A stretch of 53,188 nt of DNA from Cognatilysobacter terrigena (GCF_004361065.1 NZ_SELT01000022.1:1-53188); one strand, 5' to 3'. Shown: positions 28,351 to 39,875, counted from the stretch's first letter. Numbers and translations are program-made. The notes: generated by a model from the letters alone, not told the origin.

Positions 28351-30033
28351 TCAGTTCTTCTTCGCCGGCTCGCCGTACTTGCGCAGGAAGTACCACTGCT
28401 GCGCGAGCGTGAGCAGGCCGTTCGTGACCCAGTACAGCACCAGGCCGGACGGGAAGAACGCGAACATGATGCCGAACGCCAGCGGCATGAACTGCATCAT
28501 CTTCGCCTGTGCCGGATCCATGCCGGCGGTCGGCGTGAGCTTCTGCGTCACGAACATCACGGCCGCATTGATGATCGGGAGCACGAAGTAGGGGTCGCGC
28601 GCGGTGAGGTCGTGGATCCACAGAATCCACGGCGCATGGCGCAGCTCCACCGACTCCGAAAGCATCCAGTACAGGGCGAGGAAGATCGGCATCTGCACGA
28701 AGATCGGCAGACAGCCGCCGGCGGGATTGACCTTCTCCTTCCGGTACAGCTCCATCATCGCCATCTGGAACTGCTGGCGATCCTCGCCGTGGCGTTCCTT
28801 GAGCTGCTGCAGCTTCGGCTGCAGACGGCGCATCTTCGCCATCGAGCGGTACTGCGCGTTCGCGAGCGGGATCAGCGCGAGCTTGATCAGCACGACGAGG
28901 CCGATGATCGACCAGCCCCAGTTGCCGATGAAGCCGTGCAGCCACGCGAGCACCGCGTACAGCCAGCCCGCGAGCGTCGCCATCGTGGTGTAGCTGCTGA
29001 AGTCGACCGCGCGCTCGAGGCCCGGCACCTTCTGCGCGTCGATGCCTTCCACGCTCTTCGGGCCGACCCAAAGTCGCGCTTCGGTGCTCGCGCGCTGGCC
29101 GGGCGCGACGTTGAACGTCGGGCCGACTTCGCGGATCACGTAGTTGGTGCCGCCGGTGCCGTTGACGGTGAGCGTGTCGAACTTCGCGCCGTCGGCCGCC
29201 TGCGGAATCCACGCAGTGAAGAAATGATGCTGCAGGAACGCGATCCAGCCGCCCTTGACGGTCTTCGACAGCGCGGCGTCATCGGCGAACTTGTCGAACG
29301 GGCGCTTCTCGTACTTGTCCTGCGGGCTGTACCAGGCGGCGCCCTGGAACGCGAACACGCGCCCCGAAGTGAAACCGCCCTTGGGTTGCGGTGGCATGGT
29401 GCGCGTCAGCAGGCGATACACGCTGCCCTGCCACGGCGCAGTGCCGGCGTTGACCACCTCGTCGCGAACACGCACGGCGTAGTCGTTGCGCGAGAACGTA
29501 TAGGTGCGGCGAATGGTCACGCCGTTCGCGCCCTGCCAGACGAAGGGCACGTCGAGCGTCGTGGCGCCGGGCGCCAGCGAATACGCACGCGCCGGGCCGG
29601 CGGGCACGAAGCCGGCGAGATGCGTCGGCGCAGGCGCGCCCGCCGCGACCCAACCGCTCTGCGCAGCGAAGTAATGCGCCGGATCGGTGGAGAACAGGCG
29701 CACCGGGCGCGTCGGGTCGTCGAGGTCCGGATAGCCCGGCAGGTCGGCCTGCAGGATCTGGCCGCCGTCGAGCGTCGCGTCGAGCACGTTGGTGTGCACG
29801 GTGACGGCGCTGGGCGTCGCCGGTGTCGCGCTGGCGTTCGCGGTGGGCGCCGTCGGCACGGCGCCGGTCGATGCGGGCGTCGGAATGCCGGCGGCCGGGT
29901 TCGCGGCTGCGGCGGTCGTGGTGGTCGTCGGCGTGGGCTGCGGCGGCGCGGCCTTCTCGCGCGTCCATTCCATCCACAAGAGCGACGCCACGAGCAGCCA
30001 GGCGAACAGGAGGAAAGCGCGGGTCTGGTTCAT
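28351..30033 (-). CDS. yidC: Membrane protein insertase YidC
   Basis: 560 residues, the Gram-negative long form. TM1 is at the N-terminus ([18 protein letters not shown]), followed by a Pro/Thr/Ala-rich linker (~30-80) and the large periplasmic beta-sandwich domain. The conserved insertase core with five C-terminal TM helices contains [18 protein letters not shown], the coiled cytosolic loop ([18 protein letters not shown]) and [14 protein letters not shown]. It inserts and folds inner-membrane proteins, alone or with SecYEG. It follows rnpA by 30 bp with no yidD gene between them. Confidence 0.96.
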   Translation of the reverse strand: MNQTRAFLLFAWLLVASLLWMEWTREKAAPPQPTPTTTTTAAAANPAAGIPTPASTGAVPTAPTANASATPATPSAVTVHTNVLDATLDGGQILQADLPGYPDLDDPTRPVRLFSTDPAHYFAAQSGWVAAGAPAPTHLAGFVPAGPARAYSLAPGATTLDVPFVWQGANGVTIRRTYTFSRNDYAVRVRDEVVNAGTAPWQGSVYRLLTRTMPPQPKGGFTSGRVFAFQGAAWYSPQDKYEKRPFDKFADDAALSKTVKGGWIAFLQHHFFTAWIPQAADGAKFDTLTVNGTGGTNYVIREVGPTFNVAPGQRASTEARLWVGPKSVEGIDAQKVPGLERAVDFSSYTTMATLAGWLYAVLAWLHGFIGNWGWSIIGLVVLIKLALIPLANAQYRSMAKMRRLQPKLQQLKERHGEDRQQFQMAMMELYRKEKVNPAGGCLPIFVQMPIFLALYWMLSESVELRHAPWILWIHDLTARDPYFVLPIINAAVMFVTQKLTPTAGMDPAQAKMMQFMPLAFGIMFAFFPSGLVLYWVTNGLLTLAQQWYFLRKYGEPAKKN

Positions 30034-30063
30034 CGGCAGGCAGGCTCGGGCCGGGCGCGCGGA

Positions 30064-30471
30064 TTACGCGCCGGCGGATAGGTCGGTGGACGGCGGCGGC
30101 ATTGTGCCGGCGGGGGCGGGGGCCGGCAACGCGCGGGCCCGACGCAGGAGATCGTGGAACGCGGCGCGCAATTCAAGCCCCGACCGCTGCGATGCGCCCG
30201 GCCGCGCGACGACGACATAGTCGCCAGGCGCGAGCGTGGCGCGCAGGCGACGGAATTCGTCGCGCAGCTGGCGCTTGATGCGGTTGCGGCCGACGGCGTG
30301 CGGGTCGACCTTGCGCGAGACGGCGAGGCCGAGGCGCGGCGCGATCGCGTCGTCCTGCGTCCAGTGCAACGCGAGCACGGGAAGTCCGGCGCGTCGACCG
30401 CCTTTGAACACACGATCGAAATCGGCACGCGTTCGCACGCGCGCCGATCGGGGAAAGCGCTGGGAGATCAT
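30064..30471 (-). CDS. rnpA: Ribonuclease P protein component
   Basis: 135 residues. The N-terminal [20 protein letters not shown] is the substrate-leader-binding region. The central motif [24 protein letters not shown] contains the RNR signature that contacts the catalytic RNA. The C-terminus is extended with a Pro/Ala-rich stretch ([20 protein letters not shown]) that is longer than in E. coli. Together with RNase P RNA it matures tRNA 5' ends. It lies between rpmH and yidC as in most bacteria; the start ATG is the first in frame after rpmH. Confidence 0.95.
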   Translation of the reverse strand: MISQRFPRSARVRTRADFDRVFKGGRRAGLPVLALHWTQDDAIAPRLGLAVSRKVDPHAVGRNRIKRQLRDEFRRLRATLAPGDYVVVARPGASQRSGLELRAAFHDLLRRARALPAPAPAGTMPPPSTDLSAGA

Positions 30472-30559
30472 GATGCGTCGTCGACGCAGGCGTCCGCGGC
30501 GATCTGGCGCGGCGCGGACGCGGCCCGGCGAGACACGCCAGGCGACCGGCCGAAGCCGA

Positions 30560-30700
30560 TCAGGCCGTCAGGCGCTTGCGGCCCTTGGCGCGGCGGCGGG
30601 CAAGAATCTTGCGGCCGTCGGCGGTGGCCATGCGCGCACGGAAGCCGTGGTCGCGCTTGCGCTTGAGGTTGCTGGGCTGGTAGGTGCGCTTGGTGGCCAT
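30560..30700 (-). CDS. rpmH: 50S ribosomal protein L34
   Basis: 46 residues ([20 protein letters not shown] at the start, ending [11 protein letters not shown]), the complete and highly conserved L34. The gene is too short to stand out among overlapping frames, but its sequence is unmistakable. It is the first gene of the leftward operon rpmH-rnpA-yidC-mnmE, preceded by a near-consensus promoter, and marks the left flank of the dnaA region. Confidence 0.97.
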   Translation of the reverse strand: MATKRTYQPSNLKRKRDHGFRARMATADGRKILARRRAKGRKRLTA

Positions 30701-30736
30701 GAGGCACTCGCGAAGAACGGCAAAAGTGAACCCGGA

Positions 30737-30766
30737 AGTCTAGCGGGCCGTGCTTGCCCGGGTCAA
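30737..30766 (-). promoter_or_regulatory. Sigma-70 promoter of the rpmH operon
   Basis: On the reverse strand TTGACC (30766-30761), an 18-bp spacer and TAGACT (30742-30737), with the rpmH start 36 bp further on. Close to consensus, as expected for a ribosomal protein gene. Confidence 0.65.
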
Positions 30767-30797
30767 GCCGGCGTGACGACGCAACTCCAGCGGGCGG

Positions 30798-30829
30798 TGT
30801 GGACAACCCTGTCCCCGCCCTGTGGATAA
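30798..30829. promoter_or_regulatory. Two DnaA boxes upstream of dnaA
   Basis: TGTGGATAA (30821-30829) is the exact complement of consensus TTATCCACA. TGTGGACAA (30798-30806) differs from it at one base. They lie between the rpmH promoter and dnaA and probably mediate DnaA autoregulation, or form one half of a bipartite origin. Confidence 0.7.
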
Positions 30830-30943
30830 ATGATAGGCTGCCCGACCCCCGAACGGTTGGACGCGGCCTCGCCCGAGGCATCCGCGCCGCCGGCTCGTCG
30901 CCTTCGTTTCCGCTGAATTTCCCGGGTTTTTGCCTTGTCGACG

Positions 30944-32275
30944 ATGGATGCCTGGCCGCGCTGCCTCGAACGCCTGGAAGCCGAACTGCCGGCCGAGGAC
31001 GTGCACACGTGGCTGCGACCGCTGCAGGCCGACCTGCAGGGCGACCGCGCCGTGCTGTACGCGCCGAACGCCTTCGTCGTCGACCAGGTGCGCGAGCGTT
31101 ACCTGCCGCGCATCCGCGAGCTGCTGAGCTATTTCGCCGGCGCCGACGAGGTCCGCCTCGAGGTCGGCGCGCTGCCCAAGCCCAAGAGCGCGGTCGCGAC
31201 CCCGTCGTCGATGAGCGCGTCGAGCGCGCCCGCTCCGGCGCCGATGCCGTTCAACGGCAACCTCGACAACCACTACACCTTCGAGAACTTCGTCGAAGGC
31301 CGCAGCAACCAGCTCGGTCGCGCCGCGGCGATGCAGGCCGCGTTGAAGCCGGGCGATCGCGCGCACAACCCGCTGCTGCTCTACGGCGGCACCGGCCTCG
31401 GCAAGACGCACCTGATGTTCGCCGCCGGCAACCTGATGCGGACGAACAACCCCGGTTTCCGGGTGATGTACCTGCGCAGCGAGCAGTTCTTCAGCGCGAT
31501 GATGAAGTCGCTGCAGGACAAGACGATGGACGCCTTCAAGCGGCAGTTCCAGCAGGTCGACGCGCTGCTGATCGACGACATCCAGTTCTTCGCGGGCAAG
31601 GACCGCACGCAGGAAGAGTTCTTCCACACCTTCAACCAGCTGTTCGACGGCCGCCAGCAGATCATCCTGACCTGCGACCGCTACCCGCGCGAAGTCGAAG
31701 GCCTGGAGCCCCGGCTGAAGTCGCGGCTGGCGTGGGGCCTCAGCGTGGCGATCGAGCCGCCGGACTTCGAGACGCGCGCGCAGATCGTGCTCAGCAAGGC
31801 GCGCGAGCGCGGCGTCGAGATTCCCGAGGACGTCGCCTTCCTGCTCGCGAAGAAGATGCGCAGCAACGTGCGCGACCTCGAAGGCGCGCTCAACACGCTC
31901 GCCGCGCGCGCCAACTTCACCGGCCGCACGATCACCGTCGAGTTCGCCCAGGAGACGCTGCGCGACCTGCTGCGCGCCCAGCAGCAGGCGATCGGCATCC
32001 CGAACATCCAGAAGGTCGTGGCCGACTACTACGGGCTGCAGATGAAGGACCTGCTCAGCAAGCGCCGAACGCGCTCGCTGGCGCGGCCCCGGCAGATGGC
32101 CATGGCGCTCGCGAAGGAGCTCACCGAGCACTCGCTGCCCGAGATCGGCGACGCCTTCGCCGGCCGCGACCACACGACGGTCCTCCACGCCTGCCGGCAG
32201 ATCCGCACGCTGATGGAGACGGACGGCAAGCTGCGGGAAGATTGGGACAAGCTCATCCGCAAGTTGAGCGAGTAA
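30944..32275 (+). CDS. dnaA: Chromosomal replication initiator DnaA
   Basis: 443 residues from ATG ([16 protein letters not shown]), the N-terminus I expect in Xanthomonas-type DnaA; an in-frame TTG three codons upstream is possible. Domain I spans 1-75 and a short Pro/Ser/Ala linker (80-105) forms domain II. The AAA+ domain has Walker A GGTGLGKT (148-155), Walker [10 protein letters not shown] (208-216) and the sensor/Arg-finger region. Domain IV carries the signature [11 protein letters not shown] (407-417) that reads DnaA boxes. It initiates replication at oriC. DnaA boxes lie on both sides of the gene. Confidence 0.97.
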   Translation: MDAWPRCLERLEAELPAEDVHTWLRPLQADLQGDRAVLYAPNAFVVDQVRERYLPRIRELLSYFAGADEVRLEVGALPKPKSAVATPSSMSASSAPAPAPMPFNGNLDNHYTFENFVEGRSNQLGRAAAMQAALKPGDRAHNPLLLYGGTGLGKTHLMFAAGNLMRTNNPGFRVMYLRSEQFFSAMMKSLQDKTMDAFKRQFQQVDALLIDDIQFFAGKDRTQEEFFHTFNQLFDGRQQIILTCDRYPREVEGLEPRLKSRLAWGLSVAIEPPDFETRAQIVLSKARERGVEIPEDVAFLLAKKMRSNVRDLEGALNTLAARANFTGRTITVEFAQETLRDLLRAQQQAIGIPNIQKVVADYYGLQMKDLLSKRRTRSLARPRQMAMALAKELTEHSLPEIGDAFAGRDHTTVLHACRQIRTLMETDGKLREDWDKLIRKLSE

Positions 32276-32520
32276 GGTGTGCATGGCGCCTGTACGCGCC
32301 GGGGGCAAGCTGTGGACAATTCGGAGCGGTCGCGATGACGGCCGGTTTGTCCACAGGTTGATCACGATCCCGAGGGCGGTTTCCAACAGGGTCGTTAGGT
32401 CAGGAAAAACCAGAGATTTCAAAGGCTTGAGAGGGTTTTACCGGATTTCGGCGCCCTCCACCGCCACCATGCTTTTGATTTAATCCACTCTTTAGAAACG
32501 GAACGGGGATCGGGGTCCAG
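32276..32520. other. Candidate oriC in the dnaA-dnaN intergenic region
   Basis: 245 bp with two DnaA boxes in opposite orientation (TGTGGACAA 32311-32319; TTGTCCACA 32347-32355). They are followed by a stretch clearly richer in A and T than its surroundings (about 32393-32440 and 32468-32500, including TTTTGATTTAATC), which could be the unwinding element. It must also contain the dnaN promoter. Only two good boxes are visible, so the origin could be split across both dnaA flanks. Confidence 0.6.
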
Positions 32521-33624
32521 ATGCGCTTTTCCCTTCAACGCGAAGTGTTCTTGAAGCCACTCGCGCAGGTCGTCAACGTCGTCGAGCGACGCCAGACCCT
32601 GCCGGTGCTCGCCAACCTGCTGGTGCAGGTGCAAGGCGGCCTGCTCTCCCTGACCGGTACCGATCTCGAAGTCGAGATGGTCTCCCGCGTCGCTGTCGAG
32701 GACGCCCAGGACGGCGAGACGACGATCCCGGCCCGCAAGCTGTTCGAGATCGTGCGTGCCCTGCCCGACGGCAGCCGCATCACGATCAGCCAGAGCGGCG
32801 AGCGCATCAGCGTCCAGGCCGGGCGTTCGCGTTTCACGCTGTCGAGCCTGCCGTCGACGGATTTCCCGTCGCTGGATGACGTCGACGCCACCGAGCGCGT
32901 GCAGGTACCGGAAGCGGCGCTCAAGGAGCTGATCGAGCGCACCGCGTTCGCGATGGCGCAGCAGGACGTTCGCTACTACCTCAATGGCCTGCTGTTCGAC
33001 CTGCGCGAGAGCTCGCTGCGCTGCGTCGCGACCGACGGCCATCGCCTCGCGCTGTGCGAGTCGGGCCTCGAGGGCACGGGCGCGCAGACCAAGCGCCAGA
33101 TCATCGTGCCGCGCAAGGGCGTGACCGAGCTGCAGCGCCTCCTCGAGGGCGGCGACCGCATCCTCGAGCTGGAAATGGGCCGCGGCCACCTGCGCGTGAA
33201 GCGCGACGACGTGACCTTTACGAGCAAGCTCATCGACGGCCGCTTCCCCGACTACGAGGCGGTGATTCCGATCGGCGCCGACAAGGAAGTGCGTATCGAC
33301 CGCGACGTCCTGCGTGCCGCCCTGCAGCGCGCGGCGATCCTGTCGAACGAGAAGTACCGCGGCGTGCGCATGGAAGTCTCGCCGGGGCAGATCAAGGTCT
33401 CGGCGCACAACCCCGAGCAGGAAGAGGCGCAGGAGGAGGTCGAGTGCGAGACGCGCGTCGATGACCTCGCCGTCGGTTTCAACGTCGGCTACGTGCTCGA
33501 TGCGCTCGGCTCGCTCAAGGACGAGGTCGTCGTGGTGCAGCTGCGCGACGCCAATTCGTCCGCGCTGATCCGCGAGGCCTCGAACGAGCGATGCCGCCAC
33601 GTGATCATGCCGCTGCGGCTCTGA
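32521..33624 (+). CDS. dnaN: DNA polymerase III sliding clamp, beta subunit
   Basis: 367 residues, the usual length, made of three clamp domains. The N-terminus MRFSLQREVFLKPLAQVVNV, the central EERAF-like segment IERTAFAMAQQDVRYYLNG with the following ATDGHRLA, and the C-terminal CRHVIMPLRL that forms part of the hydrophobic partner pocket are all characteristic. It encircles DNA and holds polymerase III. Start ATG follows a purine-rich GGAACGGGGATCGGGG stretch. It is followed by a parS-like site and a hairpin before recF. Confidence 0.97.
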   Translation: MRFSLQREVFLKPLAQVVNVVERRQTLPVLANLLVQVQGGLLSLTGTDLEVEMVSRVAVEDAQDGETTIPARKLFEIVRALPDGSRITISQSGERISVQAGRSRFTLSSLPSTDFPSLDDVDATERVQVPEAALKELIERTAFAMAQQDVRYYLNGLLFDLRESSLRCVATDGHRLALCESGLEGTGAQTKRQIIVPRKGVTELQRLLEGGDRILELEMGRGHLRVKRDDVTFTSKLIDGRFPDYEAVIPIGADKEVRIDRDVLRAALQRAAILSNEKYRGVRMEVSPGQIKVSAHNPEQEEAQEEVECETRVDDLAVGFNVGYVLDALGSLKDEVVVVQLRDANSSALIREASNERCRHVIMPLRL

Positions 33625-33630
33625 CCGCTC

Positions 33631-33646
33631 GGTTCCACGTGGAACA
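33631..33646 (+). promoter_or_regulatory. parS-like ParB binding site 1 (dnaN-recF gap)
   Basis: GGTTCCACGTGGAACA, one base from the palindromic parS form TGTTCCACGTGGAACA. It lies 6 bp after the dnaN stop, in the usual origin-proximal position for chromosomal parS. Confidence 0.75.
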
Positions 33647-33650
33647 TCGG

Positions 33651-33679
33651 ACGCCCGGCTTCGGCCGGGCGTCGTCGTT
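33651..33679 (+). terminator. Hairpin after dnaN
   Basis: ACGCCCGGC-TTCG-GCCGGGCGT followed by CGTCGTTT. The stem is strong and the T-run poor, so it may give partial termination between dnaN and recF. Confidence 0.45.
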
Positions 33680-34203
33680 TGCGACGCCAGTGAACGACAA
33701 TGCCCTCTGGCCGGCGTCACCGTGAGTCGTGCCGGCCGCGGCTACCCTCTCCCGCCCCCTGGACTCGTCTTCGCCTGTGCAGGTCACCCGCCTCGACATC
33801 CGCCGGCTGCGGCGCTTCGACGACGTCAGCCTGGCGCCCGCGCCCGGCCTGAACCTGCTGATCGGTGATAACGGGGCCGGGAAGACCAGCGTCATCGAGG
33901 CCCTCCATCTGATGGCCTACGGTCGGAGCTTCCGCGGGCGGGTGCGGGAGGGGCTGGTCCGGGCGGGTGCGGAGGCTCTGGAGCTGTTCGTCGAGTGGGA
34001 GGAGGCGACGGGAAGTGGCGTTCGAACCCGACGCGCCGGGCTCCGCCACAGCGGCGGCGACTGGACCGGCAGGCTCGACGGCCAACCGGTGGCGCAGATC
34101 GGTGAGCTGTGTGCGGCGCTCGCGGTGGTGACGTTCGAGCCGGGCAGTCATGAACTCGTCCACGGCAGCAGCGAAGTGCGTCGCCGGTTCCTCGACTGGG
34201 GAC

Positions 34204-34219
34204 TGTTCCACGTGGAACA
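34204..34219 (+). promoter_or_regulatory. parS-like ParB binding site 2 (inside recF)
   Basis: TGTTCCACGTGGAACA, a perfect 16-bp palindrome of the parS consensus. In the recF frame it encodes LFHVEH, a segment conserved in RecF. Confidence 0.85.
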
Positions 34220-34832
34220 CGGGTTCCTTCGTCCGTGGCGGCGTTACGCGCGGGCGCTGAAGCAGCGCAACATCCTGCTCAAGCAGCGGGTGCGGGACGC
34301 CCAGCTCGATGCGTGGGACGCCGAGCTCGCCGAGACCGGCGAGGAACTGACCGAACAGCGGCAGCGCTACGTAGCCGCATTGGCGCCGGGCTTCGCGCAG
34401 GTCGCGGACGAGCTCGCGCCCGGGCTCGGCGTCGCCTCCCTCAGCTAGTCACCCGGCTGGCGTCGCGACGAGCTTTCGCTGGCCGATGCCCTGCTGCTCG
34501 CCCGCGACCGGGACCTTCAGGCCGGCCACACGAGTGTCGGTCCGCACCGGGCCGACTGGCGCCCCGCCTTCGCCGCAATCCCGGGCCGCGACGCCCTGTC
34601 GCGCGGCCAAGCCAAGCTCGCCGCGCTCTCGGCCCTGCTGGCGCAAGCCGACTTTCACGCCGAAGCGACTGGCCAGCAGCCGGTGTTCGCACTGGACGAC
34701 TTGGCCTCCGAGCTCGATCGCCACCATCAGCGCCGTGTCCTGCAGCGTCTCGCCGAGCGCGGCAGCCAGGTTTTCGTCAGCGGTACGGACATCCCCAGCG
34801 CGATCGCCCAACTCGACCTGTCGCCCAAGGTG

Positions 34833-34848
34833 TTTCACGTGGAACACG
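34833..34848 (+). promoter_or_regulatory. parS-like ParB binding site 3 (3' end of recF)
   Basis: TGTTTCACGTGGAACA, one base from either symmetric parS version. It encodes VFHVEH near the RecF C-terminus and lies about 75 bp upstream of the gyrB promoter. Confidence 0.78.
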
Positions 34849-34911
34849 GCAGCATCTCGGCGATCTGAGCGACGCCGTTCATCCCCCGTCCGCCGTTGCG
34901 CTGAGACGCGC

Positions 34912-34920
34912 TGCTATACT
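34912..34920 (+). promoter_or_regulatory. Extended -10 promoter of gyrB
   Basis: TGCTATACT, an extended -10 (TGnTATACT) 76 bp upstream of the gyrB ATG. No good -35 is seen at 17 bp (TTGCGC lies too close), as is usual for extended -10 promoters. Confidence 0.5.
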
Positions 34921-34938
34921 TCGCGCACGTAAAGCTAA

Positions 34939-37440
<2,502 letters not shown>

Positions 37441-37463
37441 TGCATCACCGCATCGTGTGATCA

Positions 37464-37495
37464 GAAGAGCCCGGTTCGCCGGGCTCTTCGTTTTT
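37464..37495 (+). terminator. Rho-independent terminator of gyrB
   Basis: A perfect 11-bp stem GAAGAGCCCGG / CCGGGCTCTTC with TTCG loop, followed by GTTTTT, 24 bp after the gyrB stop. Confidence 0.93.
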
Positions 37496-37635
37496 AAGGG
37501 TTTCGCTTTCGCCCGCTGTGCACTGCGTGCACGCCACGTGAGTGCATGAACCGCACATCGCCGCGCACTGTGCGTTTGACAACCCCTTGATTCTCCGCCG
37601 CTTACAACCGAAGCCCCATTCAGCCGGATACCGCC

Positions 37636-38445
37636 ATGAAACCGCTTCTGCTTGCGCTGGCCATCACCCTCGCGGTCTCCGGTTGCGCCACGACCACGAC
37701 GTCGCCGACGGGCCGCAAGCAGACCGTCGGTGCGGTGTCGCAGGAACAGCTCAACCAGCTCGGCGAGCAGGCCTTCGCGCAGGCGAAGGCGCAGACGCCG
37801 CAGAGCACCAACGCGACGCAGACCGCGTACGTGCGCTGCGTCGTCGGCGCGCTGACACGACAGCTCGCGCCGGAATGGCAGCAGGGCGGTTGGGAAGTCG
37901 CGCTGTTCCAGAAGGACGAGCCGAATGCGTTCGCGCTGCCGGGCGGCAAGGTCGGCGTGTACACCGGCATCTTCAAGGTCGCGACCAATCAGGATCAGCT
38001 CGCCGCGGTGATCGGCCACGAAATCGGCCACGTCGTCGCGCGTCACCACGACGAACGCATCACCAAGCAGATGGAAGCGCAGACGATCGTTGGCCTCGCC
38101 GGTGCGATCGCAGGCGCGAAGTACGGGTCCGGCATTGGCAATGCGGTCTCGCAATACGGTGCTGCCGGTGCGCAGACGCTGTTCCTTCTGCCGAACTCGA
38201 GGCAGCAGGAAAGTGAAGCGGACATCATCGGCCAGCAGATGATGGCGAAGGCCGGCTTCGATCCGCGCCAGGCCGTGAACCTCTGGCAGAACATGGCAGC
38301 GCTCGACAGCAGCCGTCCGCCGACCTTCCTGTCGACGCACCCGGATCCGCAGTCGCGACTCGCGGAACTCAGCCAGCGCGCCGGTGGTCTGATGCCGACG
38401 TACCAGCAGGCGCAGGCATCGGGATTGCGTCCGCGCTGCGGCTGA
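37636..38445 (+). CDS. M48-family zinc metalloprotease lipoprotein (LoiP/YcaL-like)
   Basis: 269 residues. The signal peptide has a lipobox (AVSGC, Cys17). The zinc motif HEIGH is at 128-132, and the third ligand Glu is in QESEADIIG. A conserved NAFALPGGKVGVYTGIF strand precedes the motif. It probably sits in the periplasmic face of the outer membrane and degrades misfolded envelope proteins, as E. coli LoiP or BepA do. A TTGACA hexamer at 37576-37581 may be its -35 box. Stand-alone gene between the gyrB terminator and the TPR gene. Confidence 0.9.
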   Translation: MKPLLLALAITLAVSGCATTTTSPTGRKQTVGAVSQEQLNQLGEQAFAQAKAQTPQSTNATQTAYVRCVVGALTRQLAPEWQQGGWEVALFQKDEPNAFALPGGKVGVYTGIFKVATNQDQLAAVIGHEIGHVVARHHDERITKQMEAQTIVGLAGAIAGAKYGSGIGNAVSQYGAAGAQTLFLLPNSRQQESEADIIGQQMMAKAGFDPRQAVNLWQNMAALDSSRPPTFLSTHPDPQSRLAELSQRAGGLMPTYQQAQASGLRPRCG

Positions 38446-38581
38446 CCGGCGCCGGAACGAGCCCGGCCGACGCCCTACGCACCCGTTCCACCGCCGGTCG
38501 CGATTCTGCTAGCGTGACCGCCCCCGCGGCGTTTCGGCCGCGTCCCCCGCCGCACGTGTGCGGTAGAACGAGGTTCCTTCG

Positions 38582-39838
38582 ATGAAGTCTTTCGATCGCC
38601 GCCAGCAGCTGCTGGCAGCCGCCGTCGCCGCGCTCGCCGGCGTCGCCACCCTCGCCCCGGTCGCGCACGCGCAGGACATGACCGACACGTCGTCGACGAG
38701 CCCGGCAGGCCGTCGTGCAGCGCGTGAGAAGGCCAAGCAGGCCGAACAGGCGGCCGCCACGAAGGGCAGCACCGCGGCGCCGACCGCCGCGCGATATCCG
38801 AATGCGACGCGCAAGGACCCGCAGGCCAAGGCATCGGCCAAGGGCGCGAAGCGCCTGCAGTCGCTCGTCGAGCTTTACAACGGAAAGAAGGATGCGGAAG
38901 TCCGCGCCGCGGCCGATGCGATCATCGCCGACGCGAGCGCGACGCCGTACGAGAAGGCGTTCGCGGCGCAGCTCGCTGCACAGGGTGCGATCGGCGCGCA
39001 GGATTACGATGCCGCGCTGAAGTACATCGGCACCGCCGTCGACGCCGACATCCTCGACAATGACCAGCATTTCACTCTGATGCTGCAGCGTGCGCAGCTG
39101 CAGGTGCAGGCGAAGGATTACAACGGTGCGCTCGCAAGCGCGCAGCGCTTCCTCGACGACACGAAGTCGAACGACCCTGCCGCGCTCGCGGTCAAGGGCA
39201 ACGCGCTGTATCGCCTCAATCGCTATGCCGAAGCCGCCGATGTGCTGACGCCGGCGGTTGCCGCGCAGCCCGATCGCGACGACCTCAAGCAGCTTCTCGC
39301 CGATTCGCTGCGTCGCAGCGGCAAGGCCGACGAAGCGATCCGCATTGCGGAACAGTCCGCCGCGGGCAATCCCGGCGACAAGCGGGCGCAGTTCAACCTC
39401 GCGCAGAACTACATCCAGACCAAGCAGTACGACAAGGCGGTCGCGACGCTCGAGCGCATGCGCCAGTCCGGTCAGCTCACGGACGAGACGGATTACCGCC
39501 AGCTGTTCTCGTTGTACGCGAACATGGAGGGCAAGGAGAAGGAGACGATCGCCGTCATCAACGAAGGTTTGTCGAAGGGCGTGCTGAAGCCCGACTACAA
39601 CGTCTATCTGTCGCTCGCGCAGTCGTACTACTACAGCGACCAGGTGGAGAAGGCGATCGAGAATTACAACAAGGCCGGTCCTCTCGGAAAGGACGGCACC
39701 GCGTACTACAACCTCGCGGTGCTGCTGAAGAACGAACAACGTATTCCCGAAGCAAAAGCGGCCGCGCAGAAGGCACTCGACAAGGGCCTGAAGAATTCCG
39801 CGGACGCAAAGAAGATCCTCGCTACCCCGAGCAAGTAA
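38582..39838 (+). CDS. Exported TPR-repeat protein preceding tonB
   Basis: 418 residues with a Sec signal peptide (RRQQLLAAAVAALAGVATLAPVAHAQ). A basic Ala-rich linker (45-90) is followed by tetratricopeptide units from ~95 onward, e.g. AQDYDAALKYIGTAV, QAKDYNGALASAQRFL, RLNRYAEAADVLTPAV, QTKQYDKAVATLERM and YYSDQVEKAIENYNKA. It is periplasmic and presumably a protein-interaction scaffold. Its stable position just before tonB-exbBD in these genomes (from memory) suggests a role with the TonB system, but a separate promoter lies between them. Confidence 0.85.
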   Translation: MKSFDRRQQLLAAAVAALAGVATLAPVAHAQDMTDTSSTSPAGRRAAREKAKQAEQAAATKGSTAAPTAARYPNATRKDPQAKASAKGAKRLQSLVELYNGKKDAEVRAAADAIIADASATPYEKAFAAQLAAQGAIGAQDYDAALKYIGTAVDADILDNDQHFTLMLQRAQLQVQAKDYNGALASAQRFLDDTKSNDPAALAVKGNALYRLNRYAEAADVLTPAVAAQPDRDDLKQLLADSLRRSGKADEAIRIAEQSAAGNPGDKRAQFNLAQNYIQTKQYDKAVATLERMRQSGQLTDETDYRQLFSLYANMEGKEKETIAVINEGLSKGVLKPDYNVYLSLAQSYYYSDQVEKAIENYNKAGPLGKDGTAYYNLAVLLKNEQRIPEAKAAAQKALDKGLKNSADAKKILATPSK

Positions 39839-39875
39839 GACAACGCGGCAGCGGTCACAAGCGCGTAAAAACCGC

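Larger units (their letters stand above)
33777..34868 (+). pseudogene. recF: recF interrupted by an in-frame amber codon
   Basis: From a GTG that gives QVTRLDIRRLRRFDD, the frame encodes a complete RecF of 363 codons except for TAG at codon 224 (34446-34448). Before it come Walker A GDNGAGKTS and the VTFEPGSHELVHGSSEVRRRF region. After it, in the same frame, come GPHRAD (255-260), the ABC signature LSRGQAK (274-280), Walker B with Asp307-Asp308 (FALDDLASELD) and FVSGT. The stop sits in LS-stop-SPGW, where related RecFs have an aromatic residue, so TAC or TAT to TAG explains it. Without read-through the product of 223 residues lacks signature and Walker B and would be inactive in RecFOR gap repair. 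A GTG at 33729 is an alternative start. Confidence 0.88.

Noticed and set aside
32488-32500. TTAATCCACT as an additional DnaA box
   Set aside because: An extra base breaks the TTATCCACA spacing and the last bases differ; not counted.
33777-34868. recF interruption as a frameshift or as selenocysteine/pyrrolysine recoding
   Set aside because: Both halves are in one frame, so no indel is needed. The codon is TAG, not TGA, and there is no sign of pyrrolysine machinery in the window, so a nonsense change or sequencing error is simpler.
37530-37545. GCCACGTGAGTGC as a fourth parS site
   Set aside because: Shares only the central CACGTG; flanks do not match the palindrome.
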